Assembly: GCA_038217425.1 (NCBI GenBank)
Contig: JBBQPM010000179.1
Coordinates: forward strand, 1-14,346
DNA: 14,346 nt
From: JAIEPT01 sp038217425
Lineage (GTDB): Bacteria > Planctomycetota > Planctomycetia > Gemmatales > Gemmataceae
Direction of reading: 5' to 3'
The notes beneath the pieces are model-generated. The model saw only the letters and a list, made by a program, of their open reading frames with translations, made no database searches and had not been told where the DNA came from. This document shows, piece after piece, positions 13,648 to 14,346 of the stretch (positions are counted from its first letter, which is position 1; each line of letters starts with the position of its first letter). The position numbers were made by a program, and so were the translations under genes.

Positions 13648-13969
13648 AGGTCACGCCTCGCTGCTCCCAGGCTCCAGGGGTCATCAGTTCGCGCGCTCCG
13701 GAAATCATGGTCAGGACCAGAACGAATAGAAGACCCCACAAGGTGACGAGGGCGAGGGCTTTCATGTAAGTCAGACGGGGGAGTCGGGGCCAATCGCGCT
13801 GCAAGTAGTTCCACAGGCCCTGAACAGCCCAGGCGCAGGCGGCGAATCCAGCCAGGAAGAAGGAGAGATTCTGCAGGCGCAGAATCCCCATCGTCGTCAA
13901 GTCGGGAGGACTCGGCATCCCCGCCAAGAGCACGTCGGCGTGGGCGAACAGGACGCAGAAGGTCGTCAT
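13625..13969 (-). CDS. small membrane protein, first gene of operon
   Basis: This 114-aa protein has two membrane segments (about 34-55 and 68-91) and a short conserved-looking tail, GARELMTPGAWEQRGVTYEL. I chose ATG 13969 because GAGGTGA lies about 6 nt upstream; an in-frame ATG at 14002 would add 11 charged residues without a good ribosome binding site. It heads the three-gene operon that ends at 12842. The tail motif is familiar from planctomycete proteins of unknown function. Confidence 0.75.
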   Translation of the reverse strand: MTTFCVLFAHADVLLAGMPSPPDLTTMGILRLQNLSFFLAGFAACAWAVQGLWNYLQRDWPRLPRLTYMKALALVTLWGLLFVLVLTMISGARELMTPGAWEQRGVTYELRTKP

Positions 13970-14206
13970 TGGCTCACCTCGGAAATGAACTTCCGACTCC
14001 ATCCTACCACAAGCTTATATCCCTTGCTGGGCGTCCGAGGTCTGGCGATGCACAAGCGAGAATTCAGCAGCGATGGCGCATGGTTCATATCCTCCGATTT
14101 GACGGGAGGCCGATTGGAGTAGGATACGAGCATCGCGCGTCGCCGACTTCCCTTATTGCGTTCGGAAGAAATGAACGCGATCGCTGCAAAGCTTGGCGAT
14201 GGGTAA

Positions 14207-14310
14207 AGGCGAGCGGCCGACGTGAGTCGGCCGGTATAGCATCCCATTCGAAGATCCGATCGCAACCGCTCAAGCACACGTACCGGCCGACTCACGTCGG
14301 CCGCTCGCCT
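14207..14310. repeat. REP-like inverted repeat pair
   Basis: Two perfect 30-nt inverted arms, 14207-14236 and 14281-14310, flank a 44-nt spacer. Each arm is itself a palindrome: CGGCCGAC and GTCGGCCG around GTGA. Paired palindromic units in an intergenic gap are typical of REP/BIME elements, often mobilised by RAYT (Y1 transposase-like) enzymes; similar GC-rich units are common in planctomycetes. No transposase is visible here. The rest of 13970-14346 has no gene I can support. Confidence 0.8.
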
Positions 14311-14346
14311 AATTCGGAGTCTCCCTACCGGTATTCCGTCATTTCT

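Noticed and set aside
13966..14295. Minus-strand 109-codon frame over the REP-like repeat
   Set aside because: It runs through the inverted repeat and has no ribosome binding site or family features.
1..14346. CRISPR array or riboswitch
   Set aside because: No regularly spaced repeats and no recognisable riboswitch core were seen on either strand.

Overview
The window looks like a planctomycete chromosome, probably Pirellulales or a relative. This is inferred from moderately high GC, Shine-Dalgarno-led genes, a planctomycete-style tyrosine recombinase, a secreted protein and small membrane proteins of kinds I associate with that phylum, and a REP-like repeat built on a CGGCCGAC/GTCGGCCG palindrome. 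No species assignment is possible from sequence alone.

Layout. (1) 1-2677 is an integrated-element end. It holds the tail of an IS630-like transposase, a SEC-C zinc-motif protein, a possible small protein, and a tyrosine recombinase. The recombinase is transcribed away from an isolated 3' half of a tRNA-His(GTG) gene at 2631-2677, which I read as the att junction. The intact tRNA should lie left of the window if the element is complete. Copies of GGGGTAAATC between integrase and att look like arm-type sites. (2) 2678-5231 is ordinary chromosome: a DUF2103-like protein with a possible 44-aa upstream partner, a secreted calcineurin-fold phosphoesterase with unusual metal-ligand motifs, and a 65-aa protein with a textbook ribosome binding site. 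(3) 5223-5831 encodes a SprT-like metalloprotease with two zinc ribbons. (4) 6011-11436 is the main system: a minus-strand retron operon in the order ARM/HEAT-repeat protein, structured non-coding RNA, winged-helix/SWIM protein, retron reverse transcriptase. (5) 11437-11729 holds a palindrome and what looks like a decayed signal-peptide gene start. (6) 11730-12764 is a secreted protein of a widespread unnamed family, preceded by a three-gene operon of small membrane proteins (12842-13969). (7) 13970-14346 is non-coding, with a perfect 30-bp inverted repeat pair.

The retron. The RT carries NAxxH, LPQG, YADD and VTG motifs. The accessory pair (ARM repeats plus winged-helix/SWIM) matches what I remember as type XIII retrons. 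In the 282-nt gap between ARM and SWIM genes I could fold a complete msr-msd RNA by eye: a 29-bp a1/a2 closing stem with one bulge, in which all three sequence differences are G-U wobbles only if the minus strand is transcribed; a small msr hairpin; and an msd with a perfect 23-bp upper stem and a 10-of-11 lower stem. The RNA therefore sits about 1.8 kb upstream of its RT, separated from it by an accessory gene, and the RT has an N-terminal extension of about 190 residues. The likely role is phage defence: the RT would turn the RNA into msDNA, and RT-msDNA would hold the ARM/SWIM proteins in check until infection. That functional model is inference from other retrons.
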